DNA of 29,285 nt from DATGIQ01 sp035295665 (lineage in GTDB: Bacteria; Planctomycetota; Planctomycetia; Gemmatales; Gemmataceae), in contig DATGIQ010000098.1 of NCBI GenBank assembly GCA_035295665.1, positions 1 through 29,285 of the forward strand. Reading direction: 5' to 3'. Below are positions 6,666 to 14,519 of the stretch, piece after piece (position 1 is the first letter of the stretch; every line of letters starts with the position of its first letter). The notes beneath the pieces were generated by a model that was given only the letters and a program-made list of their open reading frames with translations, had not been told where the DNA came from and ran no database searches. Both the position numbers and the translations under genes were made by a program.

Positions 6666-8591
6666 ATGGCGGGTAAAAAGAAGCCCCAGCAAACCTTGGC
6701 CGACTATGTGACGATCGCACTCAGCCCGGTGCTGATCATGGCCCTGGTCGGCAGCTTGATCTTCTTCCTTTTGGAAGTGCTCTACGTCGGCCAATACTCG
6801 GGCCGAATGCAGTGGACCCTCTTCTTTTTCGTATTTGGGATGGTGCTTATCGCCCGCATCTCCATCGAACAAGGCGGCGGCAAGGCCACGCTGTATGGCC
6901 TGGTCATGGCCCTCGTAGTCTGGTTTGCCCTTCAGGCATTCATGGAATACCCTGCCGGCAGTCCCATGAAAGCCCTTGGCGGGGCCATCAACCTCGGTCT
7001 CATCGCCATTGCCTGGTGGTGTGCCCATCGGCTGACCTGGGATTGTACCTACATCGATGACCGCGTCGACGCCACGGGCAAAGGTGTGCTGGAAGCGGCC
7101 GGACTCGAGGAGCCAGCTGCGGAGGGAGAAGCGGATCCAGAAACCGACGTGGAAGAGGAGCTTCCGCCTCGAAGCGGAGGTCTGTTGGGCTGGTGGGATC
7201 GGTATTGCCAGTATCGCCAGGAGCAGCTTCGTAAGCCGCACACTCCTGGGGTGTGGGTCGTCTATTTCTCCTTGGCCGCGTTGCCGTTGTTTGGACTGGG
7301 CCAATCGCTCATCCCAACGGGAGACGTTGGCCGCCGCCATTATGCCTTCTGGTTGATGGCCTGCTATGTGGCCAGTGGACTCGCCCTGCTGGTGACGACA
7401 AGCTTCTTGGGGCTGCGCCGCTATCTTCGCCAACGCAAACTGAAAATGCCCGTCGCCATGACCGGAATGTGGATGGCCCTGGGTGGCGGTTTGATTGTGC
7501 TGGTGATGGTCGCGGGAGCCCTCTTGCCCCGGCCGTATGGCGAATATCAACTCATTCCGTTGCATACCTCGGAGACAAACCCGCGCAATGCATCGCGCTA
7601 CGCGGTTCTCCGGGAAGGGGCGGGAAAGGGCGAAGGCCGGCCCTCTTCGGACAAGGCGAGCCGAAACCAAGATGCCCAACCGCGATCCGGAAGCCGACCC
7701 GACGAGAAGCAAGGCGAGGCCGGCGAGGAGAAGGATTCCGGAGGCAAAGCCAGCTCCGGTGGCAAAGGCACGGCAAAGGATGGTAAATCAAGCCGGCAAG
7801 ATTCTTCCCAAGGCAACGCGCGTTCCGGAGACAAAGGGAAAGCACCATCGAGGGACCAAGCCAACGACCAACCTTCCAAGCGAAAGGATGCCGGAGGGAT
7901 GAACCGCCGCGAAGACCCGCACAAGGGACAAAGCGGCAGCCAAAAACCGGGCAAAGATGGAGCGGACAGCGGTTCGGATCCGGGCCAGTCACGCAGCACG
8001 GAGCTGCTGCCGCATAATCCTCTCTCACAAATTCTCGAGAAGCTCGGCTGGTTAGGAACGGTCCTGAAGTGGCTGGTTTTCGTCGTCCTTGCGCTGGTCG
8101 CACTGTTCTTTCTGCTGCGCTCGGGTCTCCGTTTCCTGGCCAACTTCACCGACTGGGCCAGGAACCTCCTGGAAGCACTCCAGGCCTGGTGGGAAGGGTT
8201 GTTTGGGCGTGCAGAAGGGGAGCCGGAAGCAGAAGATGATGAGGATCTGCGGCGGTCCACACCCCGACCGTTCGTTTCGTTTACGAACCCGTTTCTCGAT
8301 GGCCGGGCCGACCAGCTTTCTCCGGATGCGCTGACCCGGTACAGTTTTGAGGCTCTGCAAGCCTGGGCTTGGGAGCATGACATGGGCCGGCAGGCCGGTG
8401 AAACGCCGTTGGAATTTGCGGAACGGCTCAGCATTGCGGTGCCACAATCGGAAGCCGAGGTCCGGAGCCTGGTGGGTCTTTATGTCCGCCTGGCTTATGC
8501 ACGTAATTCTCTGACGCCAGCTTCGATTGATTTGTTGAGAAGGTTTTGGCAGCGCTTGGAGGCAATGGAGGAGAAACCCGTTTCGGTGTAA
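6666..8591 (+). CDS. Multi-spanning membrane protein with DUF4129-like C-terminus
   Basis: A 641-residue inner-membrane protein. Hydrophobic segments lie at about residues 18-42, 50-67, 75-92, 106-124, 194-216, 226-250, 264-287 and 466-488. Between 310 and 455 there is a long polar stretch rich in Lys, Ser, Gly, Asp and Gln, clearly low complexity. The C-terminal 80 residues (RYSFEALQAWAWEHD, then GETPLEFAERL and LVGLYVRLAYARNSL) fit the DUF4129 domain often found at the end of transglutaminase-like membrane proteins. No transglutaminase Cys-His-Asp domain is present here. It follows the DUF58 gene on the same strand 110 bases downstream, separated by a palindrome, so co-transcription is likely but not certain. 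The pair probably acts in an envelope process with a MoxR ATPase encoded elsewhere. That role is inference. Confidence 0.8.
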   Translation: MAGKKKPQQTLADYVTIALSPVLIMALVGSLIFFLLEVLYVGQYSGRMQWTLFFFVFGMVLIARISIEQGGGKATLYGLVMALVVWFALQAFMEYPAGSPMKALGGAINLGLIAIAWWCAHRLTWDCTYIDDRVDATGKGVLEAAGLEEPAAEGEADPETDVEEELPPRSGGLLGWWDRYCQYRQEQLRKPHTPGVWVVYFSLAALPLFGLGQSLIPTGDVGRRHYAFWLMACYVASGLALLVTTSFLGLRRYLRQRKLKMPVAMTGMWMALGGGLIVLVMVAGALLPRPYGEYQLIPLHTSETNPRNASRYAVLREGAGKGEGRPSSDKASRNQDAQPRSGSRPDEKQGEAGEEKDSGGKASSGGKGTAKDGKSSRQDSSQGNARSGDKGKAPSRDQANDQPSKRKDAGGMNRREDPHKGQSGSQKPGKDGADSGSDPGQSRSTELLPHNPLSQILEKLGWLGTVLKWLVFVVLALVALFFLLRSGLRFLANFTDWARNLLEALQAWWEGLFGRAEGEPEAEDDEDLRRSTPRPFVSFTNPFLDGRADQLSPDALTRYSFEALQAWAWEHDMGRQAGETPLEFAERLSIAVPQSEAEVRSLVGLYVRLAYARNSLTPASIDLLRRFWQRLEAMEEKPVSV

Positions 8592-8614
8592 TTGCCTGCA
8601 AGGTAAGAGAAGGA

Positions 8615-8771
8615 ATGGATACCATTCCAGCCGGCATAGAGGAACTCGTAGTGATCATGGGCTTCATCGAAAATGACTTCGATCTGCATGTCACCACGGG
8701 CCGGTTTGTACTGGGCATCATTCTCGATGAGATTCCGAAAGATTTTCCGGTACTGGGGCTACGGGGTCCAT
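8615..8771 (-). pseudogene. xisI: xisI remnant, frameshifted and truncated
   Basis: On the minus strand, translation gives YRKIFRNLIENDAQYK, then PARGDMQIEVIFDE and DHYEFLYAGWNG, the N-terminal half of XisI (fdxN element excision controlling factor). Two defects are visible. First, the ATG at 8771 is one base out of frame with this sequence: removing one C from the CCCC run (plus-strand GGGG 8755-8758) would give MDPVAQYRKI, the usual XisI start; as it stands the XisI frame begins after the xisH stop. Second, similarity ends near 8615, about 60 residues short, and the 3' end of the convergent DUF4129-like gene lies 24 bases away. The restored start would overlap the end of xisH by 13 bases, as is common for this pair. 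Confidence 0.8.
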
Positions 8772-9175
8772 TGAATGATTACCTCCTGGTCGGGATCGAA
8801 GGCAATCAAAGCAACCGACAGATCGGCCAAGACAGGCCGGGCAATGGGCTCTTGCAACGTATTGGAATGGACGAGAGCCGGCACCGCCAGAAAAAGCTTC
8901 CGATCGGTTTCAAACCGCTTCAAGAGGGATCGATAGAACACGTATTGCCCCAGTGCCAGTTCTAAATCCCGAATGTCGGAGGCGCTCGGAAAGCTTTTGA
9001 TCTCAACAGCAATCGTCTCCGAGCCTTTCGAAGCTGCGAGGATCCGTTCCACGCCCAGATCGACGAAAGGATCCTTCTGCCCAAACGTCAGCGTGTATGG
9101 ATCGGGCGTGATCGTCCAACCATCCTTGATAAGTGCGTTTTTGGCACTATCGTGATAGATGTCTTGCGCCGGCAT
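8759..9175 (-). CDS. xisH: XisH family protein
   Basis: This 138-residue protein matches XisH along its whole length. It begins MPAQDIYHDSAKNALIKDGW, followed by WTITPDPYTL, VDLGVERILAA, ETIAVEIKSF, ALGQYVFYRSLL, LFLAVP and the ending FDPDQEVIIQW. The VDLGVER and EIKSF elements fit the PD-(D/E)xK nuclease fold assigned to the family. In Anabaena XisH and XisI are needed for excision of the fdxN element; most other copies have no known role. I start at ATG 9175 because the family begins MPA-x-D; a TTG two codons upstream is possible. The partner xisI just downstream is broken. Nothing like an excisable element or the recombinase XisF is seen here. A TTGACT on the minus strand near 9280 could be a -35, but no good -10 follows. 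Confidence 0.9.
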   Translation of the reverse strand: MPAQDIYHDSAKNALIKDGWTITPDPYTLTFGQKDPFVDLGVERILAASKGSETIAVEIKSFPSASDIRDLELALGQYVFYRSLLKRFETDRKLFLAVPALVHSNTLQEPIARPVLADLSVALIAFDPDQEVIIQWTP

Positions 9176-9308
9176 GGGCAATACCTTGGAGTTGCGATCC
9201 GCCCCAACCGCTCTGGCGCGGTGTCACGGTCCTCGCGATTCCGGAGACTTTGAGCGTAGAAAATTCGTCGTCCAAAAGTCAACCAAATGAGACAGATCTT
9301 CTCCCTTC

Positions 9309-9326
9309 TACGGAGGAACCTCCGTG
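9309..9326 (+). promoter_or_regulatory. Hairpin covering the cobL ribosome binding site
   Basis: CGGAGG (9311-9316) and CCTCCG (9319-9324) form a perfect inverted repeat, extended by an A-T and a T-G pair at 9309-9310/9325-9326. The left arm is the Shine-Dalgarno sequence and the right arm includes the GTG start codon of cobL. If folded in RNA it would block ribosome access. No B12-riboswitch consensus was seen upstream. Confidence 0.5.
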
Positions 9327-10577
9327 ACTGCATCCGCATCCAAGACCTACATCCTCGGCATCGGCAGCGATGGTCTCTCCGGCTTGACAGCGCGGGCTCG
9401 GGAAATCCTTACCGCGGCCGATTTGATTCTTGGCTCCGAACATGCCCTCGAACTCGTGCCGGAGGTCAAGGCCGAGCGGTTCCGCATTGGCAGTGATCTC
9501 CAGGAGACCATCCGCGTCCTGGAGAACAACTTTGGCCATAAACGCATGGTCGTCGTGGCCAGCGGAGATCCGTTGTTTTACGGTGTGGCGCGCTATCTGT
9601 GCGACCGAGTGGGCAAGGACCATTTCGAAGTGCTGCCACATGTCAGCAGCATGCAGCTCGCTTTCGCCCGCATCAAGGAAAGCTGGGAGGAAGCCTATCT
9701 GACCAACCTGGCGACGCATCCCCTGGAAACAGTGCTCGATCGCATTCGCGTGGCTGAGACCGTGGGGCTTTTCACCAGCGAGCATGAAGACCCGCCACGG
9801 ATCGCCCGCGAGTTGCTGGCCCGAGGACTCGATTATTTTCGCGCCTATATCTGCGAAAACCTCGGCGGTCCCGATGAGCGCGTGACCCAAGGAGAGCTCG
9901 CTGATATCAAGGAAATGGAGTTTTCGCCCCTCAACGTCCTGATCCTCAAGCGTAAGCCCGGCCGTCCCGATCAACCGCAAAGACCGACTCATCTGCGGAC
10001 GTTCGGTAATCCGGATGATGTCTTTGCCCAGAGTCGGCCCAAGAGCGGCCTCATCACGCAGGCCGAAGTACGGGCCATTGCCCTTTCGCAGCTCAACATT
10101 CAACCGGGTAGTATCGTCTGGGATGTCGGCGCCGGCTCGGGCTCCGTCGCAATTGAAGCCGCCAACCTGGCCCAGCCGGGTGCGGTCTTCGCCATCGAGC
10201 AAGATGCCGCCGACTATCATCTCATTTTGGCCAATGCGGAAGCGTTCGGGGTGCGGAACCTTACCGCGGTGCACGGCATCGCTCCCGCCGTCTTCAGCGA
10301 GCTGCCGACGCCCGATGCCATTTTCGTGGGCGGCACCGGCCACGAAGTCGCCCGCCTCCTGGAAGCAGCCTACGCCGCGCTGCGTGCCGGCGGCCGGCTG
10401 GTCGCCAACGTGGCTACGTTGGAGAATCTCAGCTCGACCTATGGCGTACTCAAGTCCCTCACCGCCAGTGTACAGGTGCTCCTGGCCAATGTGGCCCGGG
10501 GGACCGAACAGCTCGAGACACTCCGTTTCGAAGCCGTCAACCCAACCTTCTTGCTTTTGGTCAGCAAGCCGCTCTGA
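9324..10577 (+). CDS. cobL: Precorrin-6Y C5,15-methyltransferase (decarboxylating), CbiE-CbiT fusion
   Basis: The 417-residue protein is the bifunctional CobL enzyme of cobalamin synthesis. It methylates the corrin ring at C5 and C15 and removes the acetate carboxyl from C12, using S-adenosylmethionine. The N-terminal half (about 7-210) is the CbiE tetrapyrrole methylase with ILGIGSDG near 10-17 and VVVASGDPLFYG at 76-87. The C-terminal half (about 228-417) is CbiT: SGLITQAEVRAIALSQL, then IVWDVGAGSGSVAIE (264-278) as the SAM-binding loop, and DAIFVGGTG. The start is GTG 9324 behind GGAGGA; the site lies inside a small hairpin. Length and domain order match the family. It is divergent from xisH and no other cob gene is adjacent; cobT is at 19514. 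Confidence 0.95.
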   Translation: MTASASKTYILGIGSDGLSGLTARAREILTAADLILGSEHALELVPEVKAERFRIGSDLQETIRVLENNFGHKRMVVVASGDPLFYGVARYLCDRVGKDHFEVLPHVSSMQLAFARIKESWEEAYLTNLATHPLETVLDRIRVAETVGLFTSEHEDPPRIARELLARGLDYFRAYICENLGGPDERVTQGELADIKEMEFSPLNVLILKRKPGRPDQPQRPTHLRTFGNPDDVFAQSRPKSGLITQAEVRAIALSQLNIQPGSIVWDVGAGSGSVAIEAANLAQPGAVFAIEQDAADYHLILANAEAFGVRNLTAVHGIAPAVFSELPTPDAIFVGGTGHEVARLLEAAYAALRAGGRLVANVATLENLSSTYGVLKSLTASVQVLLANVARGTEQLETLRFEAVNPTFLLLVSKPL

Positions 10578-10629
10578 TTAGAACGCCGAACAAACAACCG
10601 AGGCAGACTGAACCTGCCTGCGCTCCCGC

Positions 10630-10657
10630 TTGTCATATCTTCCGAGGTCGCTATACT
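10630..10657 (+). promoter_or_regulatory. Sigma-70 type promoter of rpmB-gat operon
   Basis: TTGTCA (10630-10635) and TATACT (10652-10657) are separated by 16 bases and match the -35 and -10 consensus well (5 of 6 each). The expected start of transcription is near 10664, giving a leader of roughly 57 bases before the rpmB ATG at 10722. It lies in the gap after cobL. Confidence 0.65.
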
Positions 10658-10721
10658 GAGTTTTTTGGCAGTCTGCGATTGTCTTGCTGTCTGAGCACCA
10701 GCGCTAGAAACGGGTTGAACT

Positions 10722-10985
10722 ATGGGCATGCAGTGTGCCATCTGCGGAAAGAAACCGGTATTGGGCAATCAATACTCCCGCCGCGGCAAAGCCAAATACT
10801 TGGGCGGTGTCGGCCGAAAAGTGACCGGCATCAGCCGGCGAAAGTTCAAGCCCAACCTGCAGAACATTCGGGTGCAAATTAACGGTACGGTACGGCAGAT
10901 GCGCGTTTGCGTCCAGTGCATCCGCAGCGGCCATGTCCAGCGGCCCCAGCGGCGCAAGCTCTTCCAGATGCCAACCAATCTCTAG
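10722..10985 (+). CDS. rpmB: Large ribosomal subunit protein bL28
   Basis: The 87-residue product is ribosomal protein L28 of the 50S subunit. It has the typical MQCAICGKKPVLGNQYS start, the SRRKFKPNLQNIRV core and a basic end. Four cysteines in two CxxC pairs (residues 5 and 8, 63 and 66) make it the zinc-binding (C+) form. ATG 10722 is used; an in-frame ATG at 10728 is also possible, and neither has a strong Shine-Dalgarno site. A good promoter lies upstream and gatC starts 17 bases after the stop, so it heads an operon with gatCAB. Confidence 0.95.
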   Translation: MGMQCAICGKKPVLGNQYSRRGKAKYLGGVGRKVTGISRRKFKPNLQNIRVQINGTVRQMRVCVQCIRSGHVQRPQRRKLFQMPTNL

Positions 10986-11001
10986 ACATGCGCCTTATTC
11001 C

Positions 11002-11289
11002 ATGGTGTTGACCGTCGAGGAAGTCCGTTGGGTCGCCCACTTGGCTCGGCTGGAGCTCAGCCATGCGGAGCTTGCCCTGATGGCCGGGCAGCTAAACGGC
11101 ATCATCGACTATTTCAACCAGCTTCAGCAAGTCGATACCGAAAACGTCGAGCCACTGGCCCATCCGTTGCCCATCCAAAATGTCTTTCGGGAGGATGAGG
11201 CGAGTCCCTCGTTGTCGGTCGATGCCGCATTGGCCAATGCTCCGGACCGACGCGGCAATTATTACGGCGTTCCCGCAGTGCTGGAGTGA
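11002..11289 (+). CDS. gatC: Asp/Glu-tRNA amidotransferase subunit C
   Basis: The 95-residue product is GatC, the small subunit that wraps around GatA and stabilises the GatCAB complex. Features are VEEVRWVAHLARLELSHAEL near the N-terminus, IIDYFNQLQQVDTENVEPLAHP in the middle (shown here as a run of short motifs: IIDYFNQL, VDTENVEPL) and VFREDE followed by NAPDRRGNYYGVPAVLE at the end. The start is ATG 11002; GTG 11005 is an alternative, and the frame stays open upstream into rpmB. It lies between rpmB and gatA in one operon. Confidence 0.93.
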   Translation: MVLTVEEVRWVAHLARLELSHAELALMAGQLNGIIDYFNQLQQVDTENVEPLAHPLPIQNVFREDEASPSLSVDAALANAPDRRGNYYGVPAVLE

Positions 11290-11369
11290 TGCTCGGCCGC
11301 CGGCGGTTCCCTTTCCAACAATCGTCCGCACCGTGGCCCGAGCGCGGAATGCCCAGAGCGGAGTGAGCT

Positions 11370-12824
11370 ATGTCCGAACGCACGGCCGTTGAATACCTCA
11401 CTCTTCTTGATCGAGGTGAACTCACTTCGGAAAGCCTGACCGAGCAATTCTTGCAAACGATTCGCAACCGAGATCCGAAGGTGCAAGCGTTCTTGCACGT
11501 CGATGAGTCGGGTGCTCTGGAACAGGCCCGGTTGGTGGACATGCGACGCAAGCGCGGCGAACCACTGGGTACGCTGGCTGGCATCCCGATTGCGATCAAA
11601 GACGTGCTGTGCACAGCAGGCCAGCGCACCACCTGCGGCAGCAAAATTTTGCAGAACTTCGTGCCCCCTTACGATGCGCATGTTATCACGCGCCTCAAAC
11701 AAGCGGATGCCGTGATCCTGGGCAAGACCAACCTGGACGAATTTGCCATGGGATCATCGACGGAGAACAGCGCATACCAGGTCACGCGCAATCCGTGGAA
11801 TCTGGAGCGCATCCCCGGTGGCTCGAGTGGCGGCTCGGCAGCTGCGGTGGCGGCATGCGAAGTGCCGTTGGCTCTCGGATCGGATACCGGCGGCTCGGTG
11901 CGTCAGCCGGCCAGCCTGTGCGGCGTCGCCGGCATGAAACCGACGTATGGCCGAGTCTCGCGCTTTGGCCTCATCGCGTATGCCAGCTCGCTGGATCAAA
12001 TCGGTCCCTTCGCGCACACAGTGACCGATCTGGCCCTGCTCCTGGAAGCAATCGCCGGCCATGATCCGCGGGACAGCACCAGCGTCGACAAAGCGGTGCC
12101 CCCTTACCGCCAGACGATCGAGCAGCCGGTTCGGCCACTCCGCATCGGCGTCGCCAAGGAGCACTTCGGCAAGGGCCTCGATGCAGAGGTGGAACAGAGC
12201 ATCCGGGCTGCGCTGAAGATTTATGAGCAGCTGGGAGCCACGCTCAAGCCAATCTCGTTGCCGACCAGTCCGTTCGCGGTGGCGGCCTATTATGTGGTGG
12301 CTACCGCGGAAGCTTCGAGCAATCTCGCCCGCTACGATGGTGTTCATTATGGGTACCGAGCCGCATCCTTCGAGAACCTGATCGACATGGTTTGCCGGAC
12401 CCGCGGGGAAGCGTTCGGCCAGGAAGTCAAGCGGCGTATCATGCTGGGCACCTACGTGTTGTCCAGCGGCTACAAGGATGCGTATTACGTCAAGGCGCTC
12501 GAGGTTCGCCGGCTGATCAAGGAAGATTTTGATCGCGCGTTTACCGAATGCGATGTGATCATGGGGCCAACGTCGCCGACGGCAGCCTTCCGAGTTGGCG
12601 AACGCACGGCAGACCCGCTGGCAATGTATTTATCGGACATCTACACCATCAGTTGCAACCTGGCCGGTCTGCCGGGAATCAGCATTCCCTGTGGCTTCAC
12701 CAAGGATGGCTTGCCCATTGGTCTACAGATTTTGGCCCCGCCGTTCGAAGAAGAGAAATTGCTCCGTGTCTGCCGGATGTATGAGCAGGAGACCGACTGG
12801 CATACGAAGCGGCCGAAGTTGTAA
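11370..12824 (+). CDS. gatA: Asp/Glu-tRNA amidotransferase subunit A
   Basis: GatA is the amidase subunit: it releases ammonia from glutamine and passes it to GatB to turn misacylated Glu-tRNA(Gln) or Asp-tRNA(Asn) into the correct amide. The 484-residue length is normal for the family. The Ser-cisSer-Lys triad is visible as Lys77 (GIPIAIKDVL), Ser152 (PGGSSGGSAA) and Ser176 (GSDTGGSVRQPA), numbered by comparison with the known S. aureus enzyme. Later motifs GMKPTYGRVSRFGL and LAGLPGISIPCGF are also present. The start is ATG 11370 with a weak GGAGTGAG just upstream, 80 bases after gatC. Confidence 0.97.
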   Translation: MSERTAVEYLTLLDRGELTSESLTEQFLQTIRNRDPKVQAFLHVDESGALEQARLVDMRRKRGEPLGTLAGIPIAIKDVLCTAGQRTTCGSKILQNFVPPYDAHVITRLKQADAVILGKTNLDEFAMGSSTENSAYQVTRNPWNLERIPGGSSGGSAAAVAACEVPLALGSDTGGSVRQPASLCGVAGMKPTYGRVSRFGLIAYASSLDQIGPFAHTVTDLALLLEAIAGHDPRDSTSVDKAVPPYRQTIEQPVRPLRIGVAKEHFGKGLDAEVEQSIRAALKIYEQLGATLKPISLPTSPFAVAAYYVVATAEASSNLARYDGVHYGYRAASFENLIDMVCRTRGEAFGQEVKRRIMLGTYVLSSGYKDAYYVKALEVRRLIKEDFDRAFTECDVIMGPTSPTAAFRVGERTADPLAMYLSDIYTISCNLAGLPGISIPCGFTKDGLPIGLQILAPPFEEEKLLRVCRMYEQETDWHTKRPKL

Positions 12825-12892
12825 GGTACACCGGTACGCCACCGGTGCGGGTTATCGAAAGCGGTTCGTGCTTCGCACTCAAGAGCTATCCC

Positions 12893-14365
12893 ATGCCGGA
12901 CCTTCCTTATCGCATTGTCATCGGCCTGGAAGTCCATGTTCAGCTGCTGACGCAGACGAAGCTCTTCTGCGGCTGCAGCACGCAGTTCGGTCTGCCGCCG
13001 AACTCGGCCACCTGTCCGGTTTGTACGGGGATGCCCGGTGTGCTGCCGGTCATGAACCGTCACGCCTTGGAACTGGCTGTGAAAGCCGCCCTGGCCCTCA
13101 ATTGCCAGATCGCCTCGTTCACCAAGTGGGACCGGAAAAACTACTACTATCCCGATCTACCCAAGAACTACCAGATCAGCCAGTACGACCTGCCTTTTAG
13201 CCGCGAGGGCTGGCTCGAGATCGAGACGTCGGCCGGCCCTAAGCGGATTGGCATCATCCGTGTCCATCTGGAGGAAGACGCCGGCAAAATGCTGCACGAT
13301 GAACAGGGCGGGGGCCGGGAGAGCTTGGTCGATCTGAACCGCACGGGCACTCCGCTGCTGGAGATCGTCAGCAAGCCGGAGTTGGCCAGCCCCGAAGAAG
13401 CCAAGGCGTATCTGGAGGAACTCCGCCTGTTGCTCCGCGAGCTGGAGATTTCCGATTGCGAAATGCAGGAAGGGAGCCTGCGCTGTGATGCCAATATCAA
13501 CATTCATCTCCCCCAGGGCGAAGGCCAGCTCGTGGCCACGCCGATCATCGAGGTGAAGAACCTCAACAGCTTCCGAGCGGTCGAACGCGCCATGAAATAT
13601 GAGGCCCAGAGACAGTACGAGGAATTCCAGCGGACCGGCAAGAAGCTCGGCGAAGTGGCGAAGGCGACGGCTGGCTGGGATGATGCCCGCGGCGTGACCG
13701 TTATTCAGCGCCGCAAAGAGGAAGCCGCCGACTATCGCTATTTTCCGGAGCCGGACTTGGTACCCGTGACCGTGGATCCAGCCTGGCTCGAACGGATCCG
13801 CGCCGGTCTGGGTGAATTGCCGGCCGCACAGCGGCAACGGTTACAAAAACAATACGCCTTGTCGGCCTACGATGCCGACGTGATTACAGGCCAAGGCCGA
13901 GCATTCGTCCGCTATTTCGAAGAGGTGGCCGGGCGCTGTCAGGATCCCAAAGAGGCGTGCAATTGGTTGAGCAATGAAATCTTGCAGATGCTGAATGAAC
14001 GCAAGATCGCTATCCAGGCTTTTCCGCTCGCTGCCGAGGCCTTGGCGGAGCTGATCCGCGAAACCAAGGCGACGGGCCTCAACAAGCAGCGCGCCCGAGA
14101 AGTGTTGGCCCGGATGCTCGAAACCGGCTCCCCTGCCAAGCAAGCGATCCACGATCTGGGTTTCAAGGTTGTGGCCGACGAAGGTCAACTGGTGGAGATC
14201 GTTCGCCGGGCGATGGCCGCCAACCCCAAAGCCGTCGCGGACTACAAGAAAGGCAAGACCAAGGCCGCGGATGCCATCAAAGGCGCCGTCATGCGCGAGA
14301 CGAAGGGGATGGCCAAGACAGAGGTCGTGCAGCAACTATTGTTACAGGAATTGCAGAAGGCGTGA
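12893..14365 (+). CDS. gatB: Asp/Glu-tRNA amidotransferase subunit B
   Basis: GatB binds the misacylated tRNA, activates the acyl group with ATP and receives ammonia from GatA. This 490-residue protein has the N-terminal cradle domain with IVIGLEVHVQLLTQTKLFCG, zinc-type cysteines at 26, 28, 41 and 44, the WDRKNYYYPDLPKNYQISQ motif, and the helical YqeY-like tail (residues about 370-490). ATG 12893 is chosen because homology begins at MPDLPYRIVIG; the frame stays open to GTG 12845. The gene follows gatA by 68 bases, a gap that holds a short hairpin (CACCGGT 12829-12835 with ACCGGTG 12841-12847). It is the last gene of the operon. Confidence 0.97.
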   Translation: MPDLPYRIVIGLEVHVQLLTQTKLFCGCSTQFGLPPNSATCPVCTGMPGVLPVMNRHALELAVKAALALNCQIASFTKWDRKNYYYPDLPKNYQISQYDLPFSREGWLEIETSAGPKRIGIIRVHLEEDAGKMLHDEQGGGRESLVDLNRTGTPLLEIVSKPELASPEEAKAYLEELRLLLRELEISDCEMQEGSLRCDANINIHLPQGEGQLVATPIIEVKNLNSFRAVERAMKYEAQRQYEEFQRTGKKLGEVAKATAGWDDARGVTVIQRRKEEAADYRYFPEPDLVPVTVDPAWLERIRAGLGELPAAQRQRLQKQYALSAYDADVITGQGRAFVRYFEEVAGRCQDPKEACNWLSNEILQMLNERKIAIQAFPLAAEALAELIRETKATGLNKQRAREVLARMLETGSPAKQAIHDLGFKVVADEGQLVEIVRRAMAANPKAVADYKKGKTKAADAIKGAVMRETKGMAKTEVVQQLLLQELQKA

Positions 14366-14382
14366 GCTACTTGGGGCCCCTG

Positions 14383-14415
14383 ATCGAAATGCCCAGGTCG
14401 TCAAGGCATTTCGAT
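14383..14415. terminator. Hairpin between convergent gatB and toroid protein genes
   Basis: A perfect 11-bp stem (ATCGAAATGCC 14383-14393 with GGCATTTCGAT 14405-14415) and an 11-base loop lies 17 bases after the gatB stop. There is no T run on either strand, so it is a hairpin in the right place rather than a classical terminator. Confidence 0.45.
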
Positions 14416-14519
14416 GCTTGTCACGTCGGGCATGCGGCGCTCCTCCTCAAAAAGGGAAAGTTCCGCATGGCGCAGACTATACTCGGCCAGAGCGCCCGGA
14501 AACGAGTCAACCAAATCGC

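Noticed and set aside
8615..8771. Programmed frameshift joining xisI to its start
   Set aside because: No slippery heptamer or downstream structure was seen, and the gene is also truncated at its 3' end, so decay is simpler.
12829..12847. CACCGGT/ACCGGTG hairpin between gatA and gatB as a terminator
   Set aside because: The stem is only 7 bp, has no T run and lies inside a conserved operon.
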